A stretch of 64,000 nucleotides of DNA from positions 296,819 to 360,818 of the forward strand of contig JASFXZ010000043.1 of NCBI GenBank assembly GCA_032209605.1, written 5' to 3'. The notes beneath the pieces are model-generated. The model was not told the origin of the DNA, did no database searches, and saw only the letters and a program-made list of their open reading frames with translations. How positions within the stretch are numbered: position 1 is the first letter of the stretch; each line of letters starts with the position of its first letter. This stretch comes from Mactromeris polynyma (Eukaryota; Mollusca; Bivalvia; Venerida; Mactridae). The position numbers and the translations under genes were made by a program. Below, in pieces: positions 11,631-24,100 of the stretch.

Positions 11631-12158
11631 AACTGTGCTATTAGTTTAAACCATTCATGTTTTTCATGTAAATGCAGTTTATTACCGTATGTAATGTTGT
11701 GTACAGGCGGTACTTATTATTGATGAACAGATGATGTCAATTTGCAAAATTTTCAACACAAAATTTAATTTTTAATTAAATTTCAAAATGGTATGGAATA
11801 TTTGTACAAATAATAATTAAATAAAATTTACTTTCACAGATGCAATTTAAATTAATTTTTGTTGTAGAATCTGTACTTCACATTCTGTCGAGGATGTCAC
11901 ATTAATTAAAAAATCATTATTTGTTGCAGGAATTGACTTAATTGCCTGCATTTAAGTAAAATGTTGCTTGGAAAATGTTTGATTCTTTGAACAGGCTAAA
12001 CATTATTGGAAATCAAGTCATGAAATATATAGTATTTGCAGTGATGTCATGACTTGCACTGGCGTTAAACAAAGTTTGGCTATTTAATTAAATAGTTGTC
12101 AGCATCTTTTGTATTGGTAAGACAATTTAAAATGTTCATACTTGTAAATGTTTTCCAG
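11631..12158. other. Upstream region or 5' intron of WDSUB1
   Basis: AT-rich. It ends in the acceptor TTTTCCAG at 12151-12158, so at least one untranslated WDSUB1 exon lies further upstream and was not located. No promoter element can be named. Confidence 0.4.
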
Positions 12159-15100
12159 GTATAATTTTGAACAATGGAACCATCTAGTATTATTGCTAGT
12201 TTACAACACACAATTTGTTCGCACACATCAGATGTGAATGGTGTCTGTTTTTCGAAAGGAAAGTTCTTGGCAACATGCTCAGGAGATAAAACGGTGCGTG
12301 TATGGAATACCGAAGACTTTAGTGAAGTGCAATCTTCCCCATTGTGCGGACACACCTACTATGTTCACTGCTGTGCATTCTCACCATTTGGAACACTTCT
12401 GGCATCTTGCTCAACAGACGGTAAAGTAATTATCTGGGATCCTGAAACAGGGAAAAAGAAGGGTACATTCCAACATGAGAGTAAATCACCGATACGTGTC
12501 ATACGCTTCTCACCAAATTCCAAAATGTTATTGTCAGGTGGCGATGATAACAATTTGTGTCTTTGGAATCTTGCAACTGAAGCTTTAGTGAAGTAAGTTG
12601 TGTAATTGAATTATTCTTTCATGAGAAATGATATTTCCCTTTGCAAACAATGTCATATGGACGAAATTATTGACGGGTGTTCGTCATACATGTTTCTATA
12701 CTTTCTCTTACAAATGGTTATTGACATGTAAATACATGTAGTTATACTTGAAATCAAATTGAATGTTGAAAGTTATGTGGTGTTTTTAAATTAATACTAG
12801 CGTTGTATTCAAGTCTAATGTTGTTCTCTTTTTACTCTGTGAGTCTGTTTAATGTATGTGTAAACTGTAATACCTGTAAATAATAAAAACTATCAATCTT
12901 TATTTGTGTTACCATGTCTGCATTATGTAACTTGTAAGATGCTTAACCATTACAAAGTTTACCTTGCCACGGTTTAAGATTTTAAATCAACAAACAATAG
13001 TTTCTAATTTTTGCTTTATATCATATTCTTGTAGCAAATCTTACTAACTGTGACATAAAATTCTGCAAGTTACATTTAGATAGGATAGTTGGGTACTAGC
13101 ATATATATATAAATGTTTGTGGTTCTATTTTAAGTACATTCCGTGGACATGAGGGAACAGTATTTGGTTGTGACTTTACGCCTGATGGACAATTTATAGT
13201 ATCGGGTTCCAGTGATGGGGACTTACAAGTTTGGGATGCACAGTACGGACATGGTGTCAGCATGTTACTGTTGTTGGAAGGTCATGACCTTGGCGTGACC
13301 TCTTGTGAATTTTCACCAACTTGTGGAATGAATGGTAAGCGTAGACTTGTGTATCTGTTTAATTAAAATACATTTTGTGTGTCTCGTGCTAAGATGTAAA
13401 ATCCATTCACTAGCATACGTGCCATGTTCTACAGTTAATGAAATTTGTTATCATCAATCAATATGCATTTTTTTTTAATTTTTGGTTATGGAATAATCTG
13501 TGGTGGATAGTGTTGTTGTTTGTTTGCTTTTATGTCTTCACAAATATGTTAGGAATATGTTTTCAGTTGAGAGTGGACCACCTACAGGGACTACTAGGTT
13601 TCTTCTGGCCACTTCAGGACAAGATGACCTTGTCAAACTGTGGGACTTCATTACTGTGGGTGGATCTTCCAGTGAGTGTAACTTGTGAAGATCATTTGTG
13701 TGAATGATTTTTGAAATTTTGAGTATATTATACTCCTTAAAATGAAGTACTTAAAGGATTAACTGATATATTTCTGTGTCATTATTGATGTACTTAAAGG
13801 ATAAACTGATATATTTCTGTGTCATTATTGATGTACAGGAACTGAATTTACTGTTGTACTAGTTTAGAATTGAAGCATGTGACAAGGGTTAACTATGGTG
13901 AAATGCCTGCAAAAATGTGTATCTGATTATATATTTAACTTTGAGAGACTCTGGGGAAAAAACTGTGCCAGTAAATAAGAAAAAAAAATCAGATTTCGTT
14001 GCACAGAAATTTCCAGTTGACTTTTACTTTAATCGTTAGTGCATTTTAAATGTTTTTATTATCAATCGGACAAGACCTACCAGTCATGTCTTCATTTCAA
14101 ATGTCTGCATTTATGAAGTTCACATAGTCAGCTAGACAATATGATGGCATTGTGTATGGTGTACAGCAAAATCACTTCAAGACCACTTCAATAATAAGAC
14201 TACGGTACCTAAAACTTAAGAACACAATTTTCAAGTCCATTTTCACTGTTTTGCTCTTTATTCAACCTCAATATCAAGACCACATCAATATTAAGACCAG
14301 TTTTCAAGGGTCCCAAAGGTGGTCTTATTATTAAGATTTTACTGTATAGACCCTTACTATCGTTATTTTCCATGTCCCATATATACAATACCTCTCTAGG
14401 TCTATTCTATACATATACACTTGTCACTGAGGGTTAATAAATGGGACAATTATTGATAACAATCCGTTATGCATGATTTGAGATTTTTAACTGTTGCAAA
14501 ATTGTCACTGTTGTTGCCATTGTAATATTTCATTAATAATTTATTTGCAATCACTTTGATATCTACAGATGTGATGTTGAAGGAGAAATATGTGATGAAA
14601 GGTCATACAGGGTCAGTAATGCAATGTCGATTCTCAGTCAATGGTAAACTGTTAGCCTCAGGGTATGTATAATCATTATCTGTAAATCAAAGTACTGTAT
14701 GAACTCTCAGTACTTGTAAATATTGTTGTGGAATGTTTGGTATACAGTGGACTGACGGCTAGAACTTGTCGGGACTGTTGGCTATAACTTGTTTGGACTG
14801 TTGGCTAGAACTTGTCGGGACTTTTGGCTAGAACTTGTCGGGACTGACGGCTATAACTTGTTGGGACTGTTGGCTAGAACTTGTCGGGACTGACGGCTAG
14901 AACTTGTCGGGACTGACGGCTAGAACCTATCGGGACTTTTTGCTAGAGCTTGTCGGGACTTTTGGCTAGAACTTGTCGGAGCTGTTGGCTAGAACTTGTC
15001 GGGACTGTTGGCTAGAACTTGTCGGGACTGATGGCTAGAACTTGTCGGGACTGTTGGCTAGAATTTGTCGGGACTGATGGCTAGAACTTGTCGGGACTGT

Positions 15101-18100
15101 TGGCTAGAACTTGTCGGGACTGACGGCTAGAACTTGTCGGGACTGTTGGCTAGAACTTGTCGGGACTGACGGCTAGAACTTGTTGGGACTGTTGGCTAGA
15201 ACTTGTCGGGACTGTTGGCTAGAACTTGTCGGGACTGTTGGCTAGAACTTGTCAGGACTGACGGCTAGAACTTGTCGGGACTGTTGGCTAGAACTTGTCG
15301 GTACTGTTGGCTAGAACTTTTCGGGACTGTTGGCTAGAACTTGTCGGGACTGACGAAATTAGTTGGAGTAAAGAGTAGTTATTGTCAACCGAAGTTATGT
15401 TTTAATATATGGTGATCTCTTCTGAGGATTGCCAAGCCTATAGTTTGAAACTAACGTAGTTGAACAATATTAGATAATGTAGAAAAGTTCCTTTGGACTA
15501 CGCAATCAGTTCCAGTCATTCAGGTAGTACGATGCGGGCAGAGTTCCAGCCAACGAGAGTCCACTGCATATAAAATCTGTCTAGATAACAAGTTCACTGA
15601 CTTAATTCTGTGTGATTTATTTGACTGAAATACAAATAATATATAGTATCATGATATTGCAATATGTTTTACGAACAGTAAGCATTCCGTACAGATCTGG
15701 TTTCAAATGCAACGCTCTGAAGAGATCAACAATTTGTATACACTCAAGATATGTATATAGTGATTGTGACCTATTCAGAGTGTTGCATTTGACACCAGAT
15801 CGTATGGCTTCAGGTATAAGATATCAGTAGAACTATGAAGCTGTTAGAACGGGATGACTTACTGAACATATGAGATCTTTTCTGGTAATTTTTATTCCTT
15901 TTGAATTTCAGATCAATAGACAAGACAGTCAGGCTCTGGGATCCTGTAAGTTGGTTTCTCAGCTTGTCAGTATTGATTTATTTGCTAGATTTATTACAAG
16001 TTATGATAGTTTGTGCTAAATATGATAAAACTACAAACAAGATTATACCATGACTTCATATGATAAAACCACTCGTAGGTTGGTTAAGTAGGTAAGCAAT
16101 TTAACTGTAGGTAAGCAATTTAACTGTTTTATAATACCCACCGTCATATTTACACGGGGCTTTATTATATATAAACCTTTCAAATTATTGAAGTCATTTT
16201 TGCTAAGGTGTAAATTTATCTTGGAAACCATGTCATAATTTTATGTTTTAGATGACTGGAGCTTGTCTACATGTTATTGAAGGTCATAAAAGGTAAAATC
16301 TACTTCATTTCTTGTTACTTGATCTTCTAGCAGACTTGTGAGACTTGTTTTACTGAACAACTTGTTCCAATGTCTGTCTTCCTCTCATTCTATATCTGCT
16401 GTTATTTATCGTATGTTTGATTTGAAAGCTAACTGAATATTTCATTTTTATTACAAAATAAGGTTAGTTAATGCTTATTTAAAGCCCAATTGAAAATATT
16501 GGAGGTTAGAAAATTGTCATCAGTTGTTCAGTTCCCTGTTTTGTAGACGTTTTTTTCAGTTTTTTCTGTAGTTAGTTGTGGTTATAGAGTTTATATTCCT
16601 TTTAAGTCATTGTTTTAGCATCAAGGAGATTTGTATGATCATAGAAAGTAGATAATTTTAACCAATGAACACTTAACCAGACCTGTGATTCAAGTGTGCA
16701 TCTATCCCACTAATTGACCAGGCCCAAGATTCAAGTGTGCATCTATCCCACTAATTGACCAGACCTGTGATTCAAGTGTGCATCTATCCCACTAATTGAC
16801 CAGACCTGTGATTCAAGTGTGCATCTATCCCACTAATTGACAATTAATGAAATATTTTAGCACTCTTTACTGCCCTCTCTCATAAGTCTATGATCATACA
16901 GTAGATTCTCCAGAACTCTGCAATATGTTGCCTTTACAATATAATGTCTTGATACTTACAGATATGTCACATGCTGTGCTTTCTCCGGTGATGGCAGATA
17001 TCTGGCTTCAGGTTCCAATGATAAAACAGTCACAGTGTGGAAACTTCAATCAGAGCAACAGTTGTTCAGTATGTTACATGTAGCATCTTCTGTAGAAAAC
17101 CTATACTTACTTCATTCATTCAATATATATTTGTCTATTATTGTCCACAAATCACTTGCTTAATACCATACCTTAGATCTACAGAGTGATGTTCAACTTA
17201 TGACATTATGACTTAATTGCTAGATTATTATCCTGTTTTTATTGTAATGGATGTGGAAAAGATTGTTTGCTATTAGTTTGTTGCCATGTACACTGACAAC
17301 AAGTCCTTTATTGATGTTTTTCGGTAGAATAACAGTACTGTCAGACCTTGTTTCTTCGACAATCTTCTAATCAAATACTTGGCATCATCCGAAATAAATA
17401 TCAGGTCTGATGTATCTTCTTAGGCACGTTGAATTGAAATGAGCTTGTTCGAAACTATTATTCAAAAGGAAATTTCGGACCCTATGAATTGAAATGAATG
17501 AGGTCTGAATGTATGTCATGGAGGAATAAAAATGGTAATCAAGCAAATAATTTATCATTGCCTAACCTTTGTCTATCATCTTTAAACCAACCTACACTAT
17601 AATGATCTACTGATTAGTTCAAGTTTCATGTTGTTGTTATCCTGTTATATTGATTTCAGCTGCATTAGAAAGTGAGGATGAGTTGTATATTGGTTCAGCT
17701 GTAAATCAGACAGAGGGTGACGCTGGGATTTCAGTGAAAACCAAACCTGAGAAATGGTCGGTGGAGGATGTATGTAAGTGGATTGTTGAGATAGGTCTGG
17801 ACCAGTATGAGGAGAACTTCAAGCACCATCATATAGATGGTATGGAGTTACTTACCTTGACCACTGATACATTGAATGCTGGTTTACAGATAGGTGAGTG
17901 CAATTGTTTTATTGATATATTGATAGGGGCCTCCATAGAACAGGGCTCTAGAAATCCACTAGCTCGACATCCTGGACAAGTCCGATGCTGAATCAGGCTA
18001 CCAACAGTTGAGTTGAAGTTAGTCCAGGACAAGTCTGTTTTTAAAGCTAACCAACATCAGCAATTGTTCAAACCTTAGAATCCCACATACACATACATGT

Positions 18101-21100
18101 GAATATTAATTGTAGATTGTGGAGCTATCGTTGTGTATGTTTATTTGTTACTAAATTGACCGATATTCTCCGGGCAACTAGCTTCCTATGTCGAACAAGT
18201 CCAATTATACATTTCCATTAGTCCGGGACAAGTGTCTTTCAAAAGAATTCTAGACCCCTGTAGTTGAGTGGTTATGTTCACTGACTATAAATCAACTGCC
18301 TTCATCAGTTTCAAATCCCATTCGAAATATAGAACTTGTACGTGAAAAAACATAGGAAAAGTCAGAGTTGCTGCTCAGGCATGTGCCTGGGATCCCTACA
18401 TTCTAATGGCAGGATAAATCAGAGTTGCTGCTCAGGCATGTGCCTGGGATCCCTACATTCTAATGGCAGGAACAGTCAGTGTTGCTGCTCAGGCATGTGT
18501 CTGGGATCCCTACATTCTAATGGCAGGATAAGTCAGTGTTGCTGCTCAGGCATGTGCCTGGGATCCCTACATTCTAATGGCAGGATAAATCAGTGTTGCT
18601 GCTCAGGCATGTGCCTGGGATCCCTACATTCTAATGGCCGGATAAATCAGTGTTGCAGCTCAGGCATGTGCCTGGGATCCCTACATTCTAATGGCAGGAA
18701 CAGTCAGTGTTGCTGCTCAGGCATGTGCCTGGGATCCCTACATTCTAATGGCAGGATAAGTCAGTGTTGCTGCTCAGGCATGTGCCTGGGATCCCTACAT
18801 TCTAATGGCAGGATAAGTCAGTGTTGCTGCTCAGGCATGTGCCTGGGATCCCTACATTCTAATGGCAGGAAATGTCAGTGTTGCTGCTCAGGCATGTGCC
18901 TGGGAGACCTACATTCTAATGGCAGGATAAGTCAGTGTTGCTGCTCAGGCATGTGCCTGGGATCCCTACATTCTAATGGCAGGAACAGTCAGTGTTGCTG
19001 CTCAGGCATGTGCCTGGGATCCCTACATTCTAATGGCAGGATAAATCAGTGTTGCTGCTCAGGCATGTGCCTGGGATCCCTACATTCTAATGGCAGGAAA
19101 CGTCAGAGTTGCTGCTCAGGCATGTGTCTGGGATCCCTACATTCTAATGGCAGGTTAAATCAGTGTTGCTGCTCAGGCATGTGCCTGGGATCCCTACATT
19201 CTAATGGCCGGATAAATCAGTGTTGCAGCTCAGGCATGTGCCTGGGATCCCTACATTCTAATGGCAGGATAAGTCAGTGTTGCTGCTCAGGCATGTGTCT
19301 GGGATCCCTACATTCTAATGGCAGGATATGTCAGTGTTGCTGCTCAGGCATGTGCCTGGGATCCCTACATTCTAATGGCAGGAAATGTCAGTGTTGCTGC
19401 TCAGGCATGTGCCTGGGATCCCTACATTCTAATGGCAGGATATGTCAATGTTGCTGCTCAGGCATGTGTCTGGGATCCCTACATTCTAATGGCCGGATAA
19501 ATCAGTGTTGCTGCTCAGGCATGTGTCTGGGATCCCTACATTCTAATGGCAGGATAAATCAGTGTTGCTGCTCAGGCATGTGTCTGGGATCCCTACATTC
19601 TAATGGCAGGATAAATCAGTGTTGCTGCTCAGGCATGTGTCTGGGATCCCTACATTCTAATGGCAGGATAAGTCAGTGTTGCTGCTCAGGCATGTGCCTG
19701 GGATCCCTACATTCTAATGGCAGGATAAATCAGAGTTGCTGCTCAGGCATGTGCCTGTGATCCCTACATTCTAATGGCAGGATAAATCAGTGTTGCTGCT
19801 CAGGCATGTGTCTGGGATCCCTACATTCTAATGGCAGGAAATGTCAGTGTTGCAGCTCAGGCATGTGTCAGGGATCCCTACAATCTAATGGCAGGATAAA
19901 TCAGTGTTGATGCTCAGGCATGTGCCTGGGATCCCTACATTATAATGGCAGGAACAGTCATTGTTGCTGCTCAGGCATGTGTCTGGGATCCCTACATTCT
20001 AATGGCAGGAAATGTCAGTGTTGCTGCTCAGGCATGTGTCTGGGATCCCTACATTCTAATGGCAGGAACAGTCAGTGTTGCAGCTCAGGCATGTGTCTGG
20101 GATCCCTACATTCTAATGGCAGGAAATGTCAGTGTTGCTGCTCAGGCATGTGCCTGGGATCCCTACATTCTAATGGCAGGAAATGTCAGTGTTGCTGCTC
20201 AGGCATGTGTCTGGGATCCCTACATTCTAATGGCAGGATATGTCAGTGTTGCAGCTCAGGCATGTGCCTGGGATCCCTACATTCTAATGGCAGGAAATGT
20301 CAGTGTTGCTGCTCAGGCATGTGTCTGGGATCCCTACATTCTAATGGCAGGATATGTCAGTGTTGCTGCTCGGGCATGTGTCTGGGATCCCTACATTCTA
20401 ATGGCAGGAAATGTCAGTGTTGCTGCTCAGGCATGTGCCTGGGATCCCTACATTCTAATGGCAGGAAATGTCAGTGTTGCTGCTCAGGCATGTGCCTGGG
20501 ATCCCTACATTCTAATGGCAGGATAAGTCAGTGTTGCTGCTCAGGCATGTGCCTGGGATCCCTACATTCTAATGGCAGGAAATGTCAGTGTTGCTGCTCA
20601 GGCATGTGCCTGGGATCCCTGCATTCTAATGGCAGGAAATGTCAGTGTTGCTGCTCAGGCATGTGCCTGGGATCCCTACATTCTAATGGCAGGATATGTC
20701 AATGTTGCTGCTCAGGCATGTGTCTGGGATCCCTACATTCTAATGGCAGGATATGTCAGTGTTGCTGCTCAGGCATGTGTCTGGGATCCCTACATTCTAA
20801 TGGCCGGATAAATCAGTGTTGCTGCTCAGGCATGTGTCTGGGATCCCTACATTCTAATGGCAGGATAAGTCAGTGTTGCTGCTCAGGCATGTGCCTGGGA
20901 TTCCTACATTCTAATGGCAGGATAAATCAGAGTTGCTGCTCAGGCATGTGCCTGTGATCCCTACATTCTAATGGCAGGATAAATCAGTGTTGCTGCTCAG
21001 GCATGTGTCTGGGATCCCTACATTCTAATGGCAGGAAATGTCAGTGTTGCAGCTCAGGCATGTGTCTGGGATACCTACATTCTAATGGCAGGATAAATCA

Positions 21101-24100
21101 GTGTTGCTGCTCAGGCATGTGCCTGGGATCCCTACATTCTAATGGCAGGAACAGTCAGTGTTGCTGCTCAGGCATGTGTCTGGGATCCCTACATTCTAAT
21201 GGCAGGAAATGTCAGTGTTGCTGCTCAGGCATGTGTCTGGGATCCCTACATTCTAATGGCAGGAACAGTCAGTGTTGCAGCTCAGGCATGTGTCTGGGAT
21301 CCCTACATTCTAATGGCAGGAAATGTCAGTGTTGCTGCTCAGGCATGTGCCTGGGATCCCTACATTCTAATGGCAGGATAAATCAGTGTTGCAGCTCAGG
21401 CATGTGCCTGGGATCCCTACATTCTAATGGCAGGATAAGTCAGTGTTGCTGCTCGGGCATGTGTCTGGGATCCCTACATTCTAATGGCAGGATAAGTCAG
21501 TGTTGCTGCTCAGGCATGTGCCTGGGATCCCTACATTCAAATGGCAGGAAATGTCAGTGTTGCTGCTCAGGCATGTGCCTGGGATCCCTACATTCTAATG
21601 GCAGGAAATGTCAGTGTTGCTGCTCAGGCATGTGCCTGGGATCCCTACATTCTAATGGCAGGATTAGTCAGTGTTGCTGCTCAGGCATGTGCCTGGGATC
21701 CCTACGTTCTAATGGCAGGATAAGTCAGTGTTGCTGCTCAGGCATGTGCCTGGGATCCCTACATTCTAATGGCAGGATAAGTCAGTGTTGCTGCTCAGGT
21801 ATGTGCCTGGGATCCCTACATTCTAATGGCAGGAAAAGTCACTACGTGACCCAGGCTGTACAATTATGTGACTTTCAAAAAAATCATATTTTGTTTTAGT
21901 TCTGTTTTTGTTTCTGTTATGATAAATTTTGTCATTTAAATAAATTCCTATTGATTTAATTATTGTAGCATTTTGTTGTGCAATAATGTTCATCTTTTAA
22001 TAGACAAATAGAATCCTTCATTTCATATAACTACACATTTTGATTCATTATATACATGACTCAATGTGGTTATGGTTAAACTTATCAGTGTTACTTCACA
22101 AGTAACCGGTAGTGGATATATGACAAGTATATGTATTGTGATTTTGTTGTTCTCTTGTTTTTACTAAATTCATCAACTGTATTGTTTGGATATTAATGTT
22201 GTTGCTTTTTCCTATATTAATGTATACACATTGAATTGAAACGAATGTTTTCAGATTCTCTCGGACACAGAAACAAAATTCTAAGATCACGTGCTCGACT
22301 GATGGAACATCCTATAGTACAACAAAGAGACAATGGTATGTCTGGCATTATAATGTCAATACAGTCAAACCTCAATAATTAGACCACCCATGGGACCCTT
22401 GAAAATTGGTCTTAATATTGAGGTGGTCTTACTATTGAGGTTGAATCAAGAGCAAAACAGTGAAATGGACTTGAAAATTGTGTTCTTAATTTCGAGGTGG
22501 TCTTATTATTGAGGTGGTCTTTAGGTGAGGTTTTACTGTATGTTTATAAATCATCTTGTTTACTGTAGGAGATAATAATGGTATTAAGTCAGCAGTGTAA
22601 ATACTGTTCACATTGTTGTTAACAAGTAGCACCATGTTTAGTTTAAACTTTTACATGGATCGTGAAACAAGTTGTGTCACATTACACACTGCTCCCTCTT
22701 ACTTTTTAGCTCACCTGAGCACGAAGGTGGTCCTCTAAGTTATATAAATGGTTCCAGTCTGTTGCATAAGTAAGTTCTGTAAAAAAAACATGGCTGCCAG
22801 GGGCGTGGCCATGTTCCCTATATGTATATAGTGGAAACTATCAATGACATTTCCTCCTAAACCACTTGATAAATTTTGATCAAATTTTGCAGAAATGATC
22901 CTTACGTGGTCCTCTTTCGATGGTATGAATTATTTCGTAAATACGAATTATTATTTCGTAAAAACGAATTAAGATTTATTATCGTCTGAATTATTATTTC
23001 GTAAAAACAAATTATTTTTTGTAAAAACAAATTAATTTTTTTCAATACGAATTATTAGTTTGTAAATACGAAATAGTATTTCTTAAAAACGAATTATTTT
23101 TTCGTAAAAACAAATTATTTTTTGGTAAATATGAGTTATATGGCAGTGTACTCGGGTGAGCGATATAGGGCCATCATGGCCCTCTTGTTTTAAAAGGTTT
23201 TCTTTTTCTTATACATGTACTAACGATAGAGTTTAAGCATTTTGGAGTTTATTATTATCCTGTAAACGATATTCACACTAAATATAGAAAAAACTGGTAT
23301 CGGACACTTTTGGCTTTAGGAAACTTGTAAGAAAAGTGGCAATGTATTGTTGTAGAGTATGTCTGTATGAAGGCAATGTATTGTTGTAGAGTATGTCTGT
23401 ATGAAGGCAATGTATTGTTGTAGAGTATGTCTGTATGAAGGCAATGTATTGTTGTAGAGTGTGTCTGTATGAAGGCAATGTATTGTTGTAGAGTGTGTCT
23501 GTATGAAGGCAATGTATTGTTGTAGAGTGTATCTGTATGAAGGCAATGTATTGTTGTAGAGTATGTCTGTATGAAGGCAATGTATTGTTGTAGAGTATGT
23601 CTGTATGAAGGCAATGTAGTGTTGTAGAGTATGTCTGTATGAAGGCAATGTATTGTTGTAGAGTATGTCTGTATGAAGGCAATGTATTGTTGTACAGTGT
23701 GTCTGTATGAAGGCAATGTATTGTTGTAGAGTATGTCTGTATGAAGGCAATGTATTGTTGTAGAGTATGTCTGTATGAAGGCAATGTATTGTTGTAGAGT
23801 ATGTCTGTATGAAGGCAATGTATTGTTGTAGAGTGTGTCTGTATGAAGGCAATGTATTGTTGTAGAGTATGTCTGTATGAAGGCAATGTATTGTTGTAGA
23901 TTATGTCTGTATGAAGGCAATGTATTGTTGTAGAGTATGTCTGTATGAAGGCAATGTATTGTTGTAGAGTATGTCTGTATGAAGGCAATGTATTGTTGTA
24001 GAGTATGTCTGTATGAAGGCAATGTATTGTTGTAGAGTGTGTCTGTATGAAGGCAATGTATTGTTGTAGAGTATGTCTGTATGAAGGCAATGTATTGTTG

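Noticed and set aside
18336..21899. Long Cys-rich open frames (474, 345 and 298 codons)
   Set aside because: They are the open phases of a 57-bp array inside a WDSUB1 intron, without a start context, splice sites or a non-repeat part.
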